Of a stretch of 64,000 nucleotides of DNA, positions 14,913 through 23,148 are shown in pieces. The position numbers and the translations under genes were made by a program. Below the pieces are notes generated by a model that worked only from the letters and a program-made list of their open reading frames with translations, made no database searches and was not told the DNA's origin. Each line of letters begins with the position of its first letter. The stretch's first letter is position 1. Source of the DNA: PALSA-1335 sp965231025 (lineage in GTDB: Bacteria > Patescibacteriota > Gracilibacteria > UBA1369); contig OZ246407.1 of assembly GCA_965231025.1 (NCBI GenBank), positions 372,001 to 436,000 on the forward strand, given 5' to 3'.

Positions 14913-16619
14913 CTATGCCGCGTCATCGTCCTCGAACTGTTTATATCTGCTACCGTCCTCGGGGAGGGTGATGTTTCCGGAAATCAGGATGACCGGCTCC
15001 CGTTCAGGGAAACCCACGAGCTCGCCGTCCGGAATGGTTCCGCTGAAAACGTCCGCGCGGCGCTGGTTGAGCTCTTCGTCGTTGAAATCAAAATCTTTGA
15101 GGAAGGCGTACTTGGGGTCGGTGCGCAGAACACCGGCGGTTTCGGCGATGCAGTGCGCGCTGTACACCTCGTACTCGTGTTCGGCGACGCGCTTGGTGTT
15201 GAAACCGTACATAATATTCAGGTCCGCAATGATGCGGTAGATGGTCTCAACCCTGCTGAGATCGATCCAGCGGTGGCGCAAATCACGGTCCCGGTCAAAA
15301 CATTCGAACTCGGGGATATTTTCATTCCGGGAAAAACTGAGAGTCTGAGGTGAAAACGGCGCATAGAACCCGAACATAAACTGTGTCGATTCGTCGCCCA
15401 ACTTGGCCAGAAGTTTCATATTTCTCAACGCCGCGTTGGCATCGCCCAGACGGTCCAGGGCCAGGTTCATAAAGAGATAGTCGGCTGAATTTGGCTCAAA
15501 TCCGGTGGCTTCAAAAAATTTATCGGGTGACGCGCAAATATCGGCCTGGCGGCCGTTGATCAGTTTTCTTCTCGCCTTATCCACAAACTTTTTCACCAGG
15601 TCCACGGCGGAAATATTCGGGTCCACGCTCCGGGGAATACTCCGGGCATTCGCGAAGGCGTTCTGCCACAGCGATTCAATCTGTCGGCGGCCGATGCGTC
15701 CCTCTTTGGGAATACCGTGTCTGATGTGCGCAAGGCCCAGGTACTTGTCCCGCGCATCCATAAGGGTGCGGCTGATCTCGCCGTTGCCCGGGGCAAGTTC
15801 AATGCTCTTCCTCCGGGTCACTTCATCCCCTTTTATGGAGCAGAACAGCTCCATAAGGTCATCCCCGTGAAGCCCGAACATGGCCCCGATGTTTACCTCG
15901 GGAATTTCACCGGCTTTATAAGCATCCGCCGCGGCGAGCATCGCGTAGTACTGCTCCACCCTTTTAACGGGATCAAGCTGCTCGATCTGTTTTAAATCCG
16001 CGCGCTGCTGCAACGCATGAAGAGTCGCCCACATCTGGGGGCCGAACAATCTTTCACGGTATTCGCGCTGGTTCGCTGAAGTTTCATAAATTTTGGGGGT
16101 TTCCACAACAATCCCGTGACGTTTCTCGAGCAGGGCCTGGACGGTCAGTACGTCTTTCGTGGGTCGCTGCATACCTTCGGCATCTTCCACAACCGCCGCG
16201 GGATGTTCGCCCGAGCCGCCTTTTTTCTTCCTGCCGCCGTTCCCATTGCCGCTGCTCCCTCCTCCTTCACCGCCCGGGCGGTCGCTGCCGCGGGCCGGAG
16301 GTCGTGAAGATATTCTTCCGGTGGTTGTTGTAAGAGACTTTACCGGCTGATCGAGCGCCGGAGTTCCACTGGCCACGCATGTTCTCACCAAACCTCTTGT
16401 TTCACCCACAAACGTCCCAACGCCTCCTGCCGGGGTGTTTCTTGGTCTTCTCGGTGTTCTCCTCTCTGCCGGGAGTATCACCGCCCCGCTGACAGGCTCA
16501 ATTTTTGGTCTTATTCCGCTCTCCTCAATAGTCACAGCCAATTCAGTGGGAGGTGTGGATCCATGATGGCCGCCATGCACATCGGAAGAGGGTTCGAGTT
16601 GTGGTGTTTCAGAAGCCAT
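14913..16619 (-). CDS. Large protein with methyltransferase-like domain
   Basis: 568 residues. The first 170 are low-complexity and probably disordered (Pro/Thr/Gly-rich, a GGEGGGSSGNGNGGRKKKGG stretch). From about 175 the protein is folded. IELAPGNGEISRTL (about 265-280) resembles SAM-binding motif I of class I methyltransferases, and ADYLFMNLALDRLGDANAALRNMKLL (split here by eye around residues 385-410) resembles motifs IV-V. No catalytic signature or substrate can be assigned, and the acidic C-terminus ends in DDDAA. It converges on the hisA-like gene, four bases apart. Methyltransferase membership is inference from two motifs. Confidence 0.6.
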   Translation of the reverse strand: MASETPQLEPSSDVHGGHHGSTPPTELAVTIEESGIRPKIEPVSGAVILPAERRTPRRPRNTPAGGVGTFVGETRGLVRTCVASGTPALDQPVKSLTTTTGRISSRPPARGSDRPGGEGGGSSGNGNGGRKKKGGSGEHPAAVVEDAEGMQRPTKDVLTVQALLEKRHGIVVETPKIYETSANQREYRERLFGPQMWATLHALQQRADLKQIEQLDPVKRVEQYYAMLAAADAYKAGEIPEVNIGAMFGLHGDDLMELFCSIKGDEVTRRKSIELAPGNGEISRTLMDARDKYLGLAHIRHGIPKEGRIGRRQIESLWQNAFANARSIPRSVDPNISAVDLVKKFVDKARRKLINGRQADICASPDKFFEATGFEPNSADYLFMNLALDRLGDANAALRNMKLLAKLGDESTQFMFGFYAPFSPQTLSFSRNENIPEFECFDRDRDLRHRWIDLSRVETIYRIIADLNIMYGFNTKRVAEHEYEVYSAHCIAETAGVLRTDPKYAFLKDFDFNDEELNQRRADVFSGTIPDGELVGFPEREPVILISGNITLPEDGSRYKQFEDDDAA

Positions 16620-16726
16620 AATGATACATATTCCGCTCCCTCAGAATCCTCCAAGGGCGCAAACTATAATGGTAAAACGAGCTTTTGTCAAGTGATGCCT
16701 TTTACCAAAAAATATCAGAAATTGTT

Positions 16727-17725
16727 TTAAACGTCCACTGATGATGAAGAGTGTTCGGCGGCCTGATGACGGAGATGATAATTCCTTGCCTGAACGTTGA
16801 TAATTTCAGCGGCAACCGAGGCGATGACCATCAGGACGCCGCCAAGGATGAACTTCCAGTCCAGGGCGATGTGAAGGAATATGACTTCGCTCAGCACCGT
16901 GATAATGCCGATGTAAACCAGGTTCAGGGTCAGCGGAATGACATTGAGCCGTTTTGAAGCGATGTGCCAGAGCCAGTAGGCGACGCCCGTCGAGAAAAAG
17001 CCGATAAACAGTATCAAACCCCATTGCTCCATGGTAAGCCTGGTTATCTCGCCGAAAGGCACGAAGAAGGACACTGGCAGAGCCGCCACGGCAAGCGTCA
17101 GCATCGTGACAAGCAGACTCGGAGCGTTTTTTTCTGTTTTGGAATATTCGCTGCTGCAAATGACAAAAATAGAAAAGAAGACCATTCCGGCGAACTCCAA
17201 AAAATCTCCGAGGAACTTGAGATCGTCCGTTACGATGGCGTTGTTCGAATCGTTCACGAGCACGAGGGACGCGCCGATCGATCCGATGAGCACGATCTGA
17301 AAAACCTTGGTCCAGAAAACTTTATTCGGCGCGATCTCCTTAATCCGGTGGGAGAGGAAAATGGTACTGATGATCAAAACCGCGACGGGGGAAAAATTCT
17401 GGATGAGGTTCGCATCCGAAGCCAGCGTGTACTGCAGCCCCGTCTGGAAAAACAAAAAGTTCACGCCGAGACTTAATGCGGCGATCCAGAAAAAATGATT
17501 GAGTTTGAATTTCACCGGATCTTTCCGTCTCTTATGCTGAACGAGGCGCTGAATCCCGATGATAAGAAGAAGCGTAAGGGTCCCCACATAAAGCCGCAGT
17601 CCGGCGATAAGATATGGACTGACGCCCTGTTCGGTCAGATGCCGGATGATAACCGAATGAATTCCCCAGAAAAATGAAGCCAGCAGGCCGGCGCCATAAC
17701 CGATCAGAATGGAGGTTCTTTGCAT
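16727..17725 (-). CDS. EamA/DMT-family transporter
   Basis: 332 residues with ten predicted transmembrane helices in two homologous five-helix halves, as in drug/metabolite transporters (RhaT/YdcZ/EamA type). The first half starts GAGLLASFFWGIHSVIIRHL and the second contains GDFLEFAGMVFFSIFVI and ends LGGVLMVIASVAAEI. Loop sequences between halves are basic, matching the inside-positive rule. Substrate is unknown. It starts 31 bases downstream of the rel stop on the same strand, so the two may be co-transcribed. Confidence 0.85.
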   Translation of the reverse strand: MQRTSILIGYGAGLLASFFWGIHSVIIRHLTEQGVSPYLIAGLRLYVGTLTLLLIIGIQRLVQHKRRKDPVKFKLNHFFWIAALSLGVNFLFFQTGLQYTLASDANLIQNFSPVAVLIISTIFLSHRIKEIAPNKVFWTKVFQIVLIGSIGASLVLVNDSNNAIVTDDLKFLGDFLEFAGMVFFSIFVICSSEYSKTEKNAPSLLVTMLTLAVAALPVSFFVPFGEITRLTMEQWGLILFIGFFSTGVAYWLWHIASKRLNVIPLTLNLVYIGIITVLSEVIFLHIALDWKFILGGVLMVIASVAAEIINVQARNYHLRHQAAEHSSSSVDV

Positions 17726-17756
17726 GACGGAGTGTTAAGGATAAGGACGGAAAGGC

Positions 17757-20153
17757 CTAGCCGCGGTCGTTTGCATTAATGTATTCGGCAATCTGATACG
17801 CGGCTATCAGGAGGATGATACCGAAAACAAATACCCAGTTGAAACTCAGTTTCAGGAAATAATTTTCTCCAAAAAAAGTGACGATCGCGAAGGCGCTCAG
17901 CAGGAAAGACATGATCCAGTACGCGGTGGTTTCACGCAGTTCGGGGAAGCTTCTTCTGCTGAGCGATTTCAGAAGGAATACCCCCAGAAAGAGCATGAAA
18001 AAGCTGAAATACTGAAAAAGCGCGGGGAAGATCGCGTGCGGGTTCTGGACCAGCTCGGCTTTGGCCAGACTCATGATGAACGGATGGATGACCCAGACGG
18101 CAAAGGAACACATGCTCACGATCAGAAACAGAAGTTTTCGTTTCCAGAACTGGCGTTCCACCCTTTGGACGCCCTGGACGTGTTCAAGGTTTTCAAAAAG
18201 TTCGGAAAGCTGCTGGAAGTTTTCGACCTCAAGGATGAACTTACACAAAAACACCCTGCGGAAGAGCGACAGATATCCCTCCGTCTTCAAAATGTTGATG
18301 TTGAACTTGGAAATGACTTCAATGAGACTCTGCAGCAATCCGGGATGATCCTCGCTGAAAGAAATTTTGACGTTCACGTGGGTTTTTTGATGTTGCGGAT
18401 GTATGCGCAAAAACTCCAGCACGGAATGCCGGGCACCGTTCACGGAGTCGCGCACCGGGTAAAGGGAGTGCATCAGGTCGAGCGTTCCGATGGAACCTTC
18501 GCCGATGGCCGTGATCACGTCATCAAAAGTCTGAAGCTGGAGTTCGGGGAATTTTTGGGAAAACTCGCGCACCTTGCGCTGGGGAATGGTCCTGATGATA
18601 CCAAGACCGGCGCGGTCATACTCCTTTTGCAAAAGCTGGCGTCCCAGATGGATCTTGGATTCCTTGGACTCCTTCTGGAAAAACTCGCGGATTTTGTTTT
18701 TCGCGCTGCTCGTCTTGGCGAAGAAAAGCCACTCCCGGTTAGGGCCCTTGGCCCGGTCGGAAGTGATGATGCGGACAACGTCACCGGTTTTGAGCGTCGT
18801 GGTGATCGGCACAATTTCACCGTTCACGTCGGCCTTCAGGGCGCGATGCCCTACCTGGGTGTGGACGGAATACGCAAAATCGATGCACGTGGCATCCTGG
18901 GGGAGATCGATCGGTTCTCCCTTCGGGGTGAAAACGAAAATACGGTCGTGCAGAATGTCCTCCTTCAAATTGTCGAGAAAAGACTCCTGCGGACGCTGCC
19001 CCTTCTCCATTTCCCGTATCTTTTCCACCCAGCTGGAGCGTTTGTCCTCGCTGATGGGATGCTTTATTTTCCCCATCTGTTCAAAAAACCTTGTGGAGGT
19101 TCCGTATTCGGCTTCCAGATGCATCTGGTGGGTGCGGATTTGAAATTCCGTGACAACGCCCTTAAGACCGAAAACGGTCGTATGCAGACTTTGATAACCG
19201 TTCACCTTCGGCACTGAGATATAATCCTTGAACTTGCCCGGTTTCGGTTTGAAAAGCGTGTGCAGAATGCCAAGAACCTTATAGCAGTCTTCGCGTTCCG
19301 AGACCAGGATGCGGAGGGCGATAAGGTCATCAAGTTCGTCCATGCGTTTTCCCTGGGCCACGATCTTCTTGTAAATGCCGTAGAGGTTTTTTTGGCGGCC
19401 GTAAACCACCGCCTTGACGTTCGACTTTTCGAACTCCTGCAGAACAAGATCGAGCGTTTCCTCCATCACTTTTTTGTTTTTGTCCCGGCTCCGCTGCATG
19501 CGGTCAAAAATGCTCTCATATTCGTCGGGCATCAGGTAGCGGAAACAAAGGTCTTCGAGTTCAGATTTCAATTCCTCTATCCCGAGAAGGTTCGCGACCG
19601 GCACGAAAATTTCAAGGGTTTCACGGGCGATGCGGGTGCGTTTTTCAGGCTTGTCGATGTACTGAAGCGTGCGCATGTTATGAAGACGGTCCGCGAGTTT
19701 GATCAGAATGATTCTCGGATCCTCGGCGGTGTAGAGAAAAAGTTTTTTGATGGACTCAACCTGGCGGGTCGCCATCGCGTCGCGGTAATGAACCTTGGAA
19801 AGCTTGGTGACGCCGTTCACCAGAAACGCGACTTTTTTACCGAATTTGCCCTCGATCTCTTCGATGGTGTGTGGGGTGTCCTCGGGAACGTCGTGCATAA
19901 AAGCCGCGATGAGCGTATCCTCGTCGGCGTGGAGTGAAATCAGGATTTTTACGGTCTCAACTGGATGGACGATGTACGGTTTATTCTCCTTACGAAACTG
20001 GCCGTCATGGGCCATCGCCGCAAAATAAAACGCCTCCCTGAACTTTTTCCCGTTGAAATGGGGGAGGTAACGTTGCACGTCGCTTGCCATCGCCTCGACG
20101 TCAAGGCCGAAATCTTTGCGGAGGGCTGTAATGAGAGCTTGTTTCTGTTCCAT
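17757..20153 (-). CDS. rel: RelA/SpoT (p)ppGpp synthetase-hydrolase with membrane tail
   Basis: 798 residues. The N-terminal HD hydrolase domain (about 45-190) keeps HPVETVKILISLH and MHDVPEDT; the synthetase domain (about 235-345) has YGRQKNLYGIYKKI, DELDDLIALRILV and PKVNGYQSLHTTVFG; the TGS domain (about 405-465) starts DRIFVFTPKGEPIDL. A short ACT-like region (about 590-655) follows. Unlike ordinary long RSH proteins, the last 126 residues hold four transmembrane helices (about 673-694, 708-728, 743-762, 771-790). Both catalytic domains look intact, so it should make and degrade the alarmone at the membrane. The ATG is preceded by no clear Shine-Dalgarno. Confidence 0.93.
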   Translation of the reverse strand: MEQKQALITALRKDFGLDVEAMASDVQRYLPHFNGKKFREAFYFAAMAHDGQFRKENKPYIVHPVETVKILISLHADEDTLIAAFMHDVPEDTPHTIEEIEGKFGKKVAFLVNGVTKLSKVHYRDAMATRQVESIKKLFLYTAEDPRIILIKLADRLHNMRTLQYIDKPEKRTRIARETLEIFVPVANLLGIEELKSELEDLCFRYLMPDEYESIFDRMQRSRDKNKKVMEETLDLVLQEFEKSNVKAVVYGRQKNLYGIYKKIVAQGKRMDELDDLIALRILVSEREDCYKVLGILHTLFKPKPGKFKDYISVPKVNGYQSLHTTVFGLKGVVTEFQIRTHQMHLEAEYGTSTRFFEQMGKIKHPISEDKRSSWVEKIREMEKGQRPQESFLDNLKEDILHDRIFVFTPKGEPIDLPQDATCIDFAYSVHTQVGHRALKADVNGEIVPITTTLKTGDVVRIITSDRAKGPNREWLFFAKTSSAKNKIREFFQKESKESKIHLGRQLLQKEYDRAGLGIIRTIPQRKVREFSQKFPELQLQTFDDVITAIGEGSIGTLDLMHSLYPVRDSVNGARHSVLEFLRIHPQHQKTHVNVKISFSEDHPGLLQSLIEVISKFNINILKTEGYLSLFRRVFLCKFILEVENFQQLSELFENLEHVQGVQRVERQFWKRKLLFLIVSMCSFAVWVIHPFIMSLAKAELVQNPHAIFPALFQYFSFFMLFLGVFLLKSLSRRSFPELRETTAYWIMSFLLSAFAIVTFFGENYFLKLSFNWVFVFGIILLIAAYQIAEYINANDRG

Positions 20154-20245
20154 AAAGCTTCAGGTAAAATCCCTTGCTAGAGTGCATGAAGTATGGCATA
20201 AAAACATGGCTAAGTCAACTTTCAACGCATCTGAAAACCAACCAT

Positions 20246-21388
20246 ATGACCAAGAAGAAAGTGCTCGTCGGAATGTCCGGCGGAGTCGACTCATCGGTAA
20301 CGGCGTGTTTGCTCAAAGAGCAGGGCTACGACGTCATCGGAATCCATTTGAAATTTTGGGTGGACCCCACGGTTTTTGATGATGATGAAAACCTCAAATT
20401 TCCGCAGAACAAATGCTGTACCCTGGAAGGGCTGACCAGAACCCGCCAGCTCGCGGCAAAAATCGGTATTCCCTTTTACGTTCTGAATTTTGAGGAAGCG
20501 TTCAAAACGGACGTCGTTGATTTCTTTGTGGAAGAGTACGGGAAAGGACAAACTCCCAATCCGTGCATTGAATGCAACCGGAACGTGAAATTCGGACTGT
20601 TTTTGCAGAAAATGAAGGAACTCGGTGCCGATTACATCGCGACGGGGCATTACGCCCGTAAAATCTCGGTGAAAAATCCGGACGGGACCGAACACTACGA
20701 ACTTTGGACCGCCAAAGACAAAATGAAGGACCAGAGTTATTTTCTCTACGTTCTGACACAGGAAAAACTCAGGCACATTCTTTTCCCCCTGGGCGATTTT
20801 ACAAAAACCGATGTCAGGGCCATGGCAAAAAAATATGGAATTCCCGAAGTGAACGATCAGAAAGAAAGTCAGAATCTTTGTTTTTTTCCCGAGGGGAACC
20901 ATGGTCCTTTCCTCAAGCGTTACCTGGAATCCAGGCAGTTTGAATCCGGGCCGATCATCACAACGGAAGGACGGACGATCGGTACCCACAAAGGGCTTCC
21001 GCTCTACACGATCGGCCAACGCAAAGGTCTGGAAATCGGGGGGATCAGAGGCATGGAAAACCAGGAGGGAAATCCATGGTATGTGGTCAAACTGGACACC
21101 GCCCGCAACGCGCTCATCGTCGGTAAGGCGGACGATCTTCTGGTGAAAAGCTGCAAGGCCCACGGGTTGAATTTTATCGACGGCGAAATGATCGATGGCG
21201 AACGCCGGTACCAGGCACGGATCCGCTACCGATCGCTTCTGCAGCCCGTGACCGTGCGTCCGGAAAAGAATGACGGTGCAAAGCTTTCACTGGATTTTGA
21301 TCTGCCGCTGCGCGCCGTTACTCCGGGCCAGTCGGTGGTGTTTTATGACGGCGAAAAAGTTGCGGGAGGAGGAATCATTGAAGCCTAA
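20246..21388 (+). CDS. mnmA: tRNA-specific 2-thiouridylase MnmA
   Basis: A 380-residue enzyme that thiolates U34 of tRNA-Lys, Glu and Gln. The PP-loop is VGMSGGVDSSV at the N-terminus; the first catalytic Cys is in NPCIECNRNVKF and the second in SQNLCFFPEG; THKGLPLYTIGQRKGL and the C-terminal beta-barrel (AVTPGQSVVFYDGE) complete the fold. Start 20246 (MTKKKVLV) places the PP-loop at the usual distance; an earlier in-frame start at 20174 would add 24 atypical residues. It is transcribed away from rel across a 92-base gap. Confidence 0.96.
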   Translation: MTKKKVLVGMSGGVDSSVTACLLKEQGYDVIGIHLKFWVDPTVFDDDENLKFPQNKCCTLEGLTRTRQLAAKIGIPFYVLNFEEAFKTDVVDFFVEEYGKGQTPNPCIECNRNVKFGLFLQKMKELGADYIATGHYARKISVKNPDGTEHYELWTAKDKMKDQSYFLYVLTQEKLRHILFPLGDFTKTDVRAMAKKYGIPEVNDQKESQNLCFFPEGNHGPFLKRYLESRQFESGPIITTEGRTIGTHKGLPLYTIGQRKGLEIGGIRGMENQEGNPWYVVKLDTARNALIVGKADDLLVKSCKAHGLNFIDGEMIDGERRYQARIRYRSLLQPVTVRPEKNDGAKLSLDFDLPLRAVTPGQSVVFYDGEKVAGGGIIEA

Positions 21389-21392
21389 AACG

Positions 21393-21421
21393 TTGTTTTG
21401 AAGCCGAAATTGAGCTACAAT
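21393..21421 (+). promoter_or_regulatory. Leaderless promoter of the sortase gene
   Basis: TTGTTT (21393-21398), 17 bases, TACAAT (21416-21421), six bases, then ATG at 21428. The expected transcription start is the A of ATG. Confidence 0.68.
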
Positions 21422-21427
21422 ATTCCC

Positions 21428-22417
21428 ATGAATTCAAGAAAAACATCAAGAAAAAAAGGCGACCGTCGGACCAGGCAGATCGCAATAAACCCGGCTGCCG
21501 AACCCGGAAAACAGGCCGAAAAGTCACAGGAGAACAACCTCTCCATAGGCGATCCGAGTCCGCTCGTGAAAGTGACTGGACAGGGGAACGGGGAAGCGTT
21601 CCAGCTCGGAGTGCAGGTTCCGCATGCGGCGCACGAGGTCCTGAAAAATTCGGAAAAAATTCCGCAACACGGTCACGCAGCGGCCCCCAAAGCTTCCGTC
21701 GGAATAAAAATCTGGAACACCCTGGAGTGGATCGCCACCTCGGCGCTCATTTTTGCGGTGCTGTTTCTGGCAATGAACTTCGGCGCATACAGCAGCCTGT
21801 TCATTTCAAAACTGAACCAGTTGCGCGGAGAAGTGCAGACCAATCCGATGATTCAAAACCTCACGCACTCCGCGGGGGCTACTCAGCAGCCTCTGCCGAT
21901 CGCGGCCACCGCAGACCAGAGTAAAAAACAGGTTCCATACCTGAACCTGGAGGTCGCCCCTCCGGATGACCGAGTCATTATTCCGAGAATAGAAAAAAAC
22001 GTACCGGTCGTGAAAGTCAGCAGCCAAAACCTGATCAAGCGGGACTGGGGCGCCCTGGAAACGGACATCCAGGAGGCACTGCGCTACGGAGTCGTCCACT
22101 ATCCCGGAACGGCTGAGCCGGGGGAAAACGGCAACGTCGTGATCACGGGGCACAGCTCCTATTTCAGCTGGGACCCGGGAAGGTTCAAAGACGTCTTCGC
22201 GCTACTGCACGAAGTGGTCGTGGGTGATACCATCATCGTGTATCACAATCAGAAAAAATATTTTTATCAGGTGTACGAAAAACAGGTGGTCACCCCGGAC
22301 AAAATAGACATTCTGACGCAAAAGGGAGAAAACCGGCTCACCCTGCTCACCTGTACGCCGGTCGGCACAAACTTAAAACGCCTGGTCATATTCGCCAAGC
22401 CCACAAAGAGTCAATAA
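21428..22417 (+). CDS. Sortase family transpeptidase
   Basis: 329 residues: a basic, disordered cytoplasmic segment of about 100 residues, a signal-anchor helix (about 105-127), a linker, and the sortase beta-barrel (about 185-325). The catalytic triad is visible as ITGHSSYF (His), LTLLTCTPVG (TLxTC Cys) and TNLKRLVIFAK (Arg). Layout resembles class D/E sortases. It would anchor surface proteins bearing LPxTG- or LAxTG-like tails; the cupredoxin protein at 9961-10974 has such a tail. The start is set by the promoter spacing at 21416-21421; an in-frame codon at 21398 lies within that promoter. Confidence 0.92.
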   Translation: MNSRKTSRKKGDRRTRQIAINPAAEPGKQAEKSQENNLSIGDPSPLVKVTGQGNGEAFQLGVQVPHAAHEVLKNSEKIPQHGHAAAPKASVGIKIWNTLEWIATSALIFAVLFLAMNFGAYSSLFISKLNQLRGEVQTNPMIQNLTHSAGATQQPLPIAATADQSKKQVPYLNLEVAPPDDRVIIPRIEKNVPVVKVSSQNLIKRDWGALETDIQEALRYGVVHYPGTAEPGENGNVVITGHSSYFSWDPGRFKDVFALLHEVVVGDTIIVYHNQKKYFYQVYEKQVVTPDKIDILTQKGENRLTLLTCTPVGTNLKRLVIFAKPTKSQ

Positions 22418-22428
22418 CTTTCCCGTGA

Positions 22429-23064
22429 CTAAACCTGACTCAAACGCTTGAGCAACTCTTCCTCTTCGGCCTTTTCCTGGGCCTTGGAAGTCTGTTCCGC
22501 GGAAGTGAGCGTTTTACGTTTCTCTTTCGTTTCAAACTCTTTCCACTCGATCATGTGCTTGTCGTTGAGCTTCTGGAGCTCCTGTTCATACTCCTGGTCG
22601 AGATTGGTGAGCTGTTGTTTTTCGTTCACCAGAATATCGCGGAACTTTCTGATCTGCTCCTCGGTCATGATCGGAAGGATCTGGAACCAGTAGTCGCGTT
22701 CCTCGTCATTCATTGATTCCGTCTCCTTGATCAGCTGAATGAGATCCGGGAACTTTTCTTTGACCAGCGCCGGAATAGCATACTTTTCCTGTGAAATGGG
22801 CTGAACGCCCTCTTCTTCCTCGCCAAGCATGATGGATTTAGCGCGGCGGCCCTGTGGGGCTCCCTGCGCCGGAGTGGGGGCACCTGTCGTGGCAGCCGGA
22901 GCAGCACTTTGGTTCGCTCCGCTCAGGTCTATGACGGGAGGTAGTTGATCGGAATTTTGAGTCTGAGCCTGTCCACCGGGAGACTGGTTACCGGACGGCT
23001 GACCGCCGGTTTGACCCGGTGTCTGTGCTCCACTCGTACCGTTGATGGTGATGTCGTCGGCCAT
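22429..23064 (-). CDS. Hypothetical coiled-coil protein, paralogue of 38648-39148
   Basis: 211 residues, not recognised. The first 75 are Gly/Gln/Pro/Ser-rich and disordered. A helical part follows: YAIPALVKEKFPDLIQLIKE, then a segment pattern of charged helix, ILPIMTEEQIRKFRDIL, a long coiled coil (about 135-190) containing EWKEFE, and a Glu/Lys-rich tail. The same order (helix, EEQI/SQI helix, coiled coil with DWQDVE) occurs in the 38648-39148 protein. No signal peptide or membrane helix. It has its own TATAAT box 26-27 bases upstream and is third in a cluster of unknown proteins. Confidence 0.62.
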   Translation of the reverse strand: MADDITINGTSGAQTPGQTGGQPSGNQSPGGQAQTQNSDQLPPVIDLSGANQSAAPAATTGAPTPAQGAPQGRRAKSIMLGEEEEGVQPISQEKYAIPALVKEKFPDLIQLIKETESMNDEERDYWFQILPIMTEEQIRKFRDILVNEKQQLTNLDQEYEQELQKLNDKHMIEWKEFETKEKRKTLTSAEQTSKAQEKAEEEELLKRLSQV

Positions 23065-23148
23065 ATTTTTCAGCTGAGATAGCTTATATAATTATACCCT
23101 ATTCTGCAGTATTCCGCAAACCCGTGCGGTACCGTGCCATACAAGAAA

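Noticed and set aside
18036..19217. A 393-codon plus-strand frame opposite rel, and similar long frames opposite the 23149, 46295 and 50561 regions
   Set aside because: They are antisense shadows of genes with clear domain content; no start signals or recognisable protein features.
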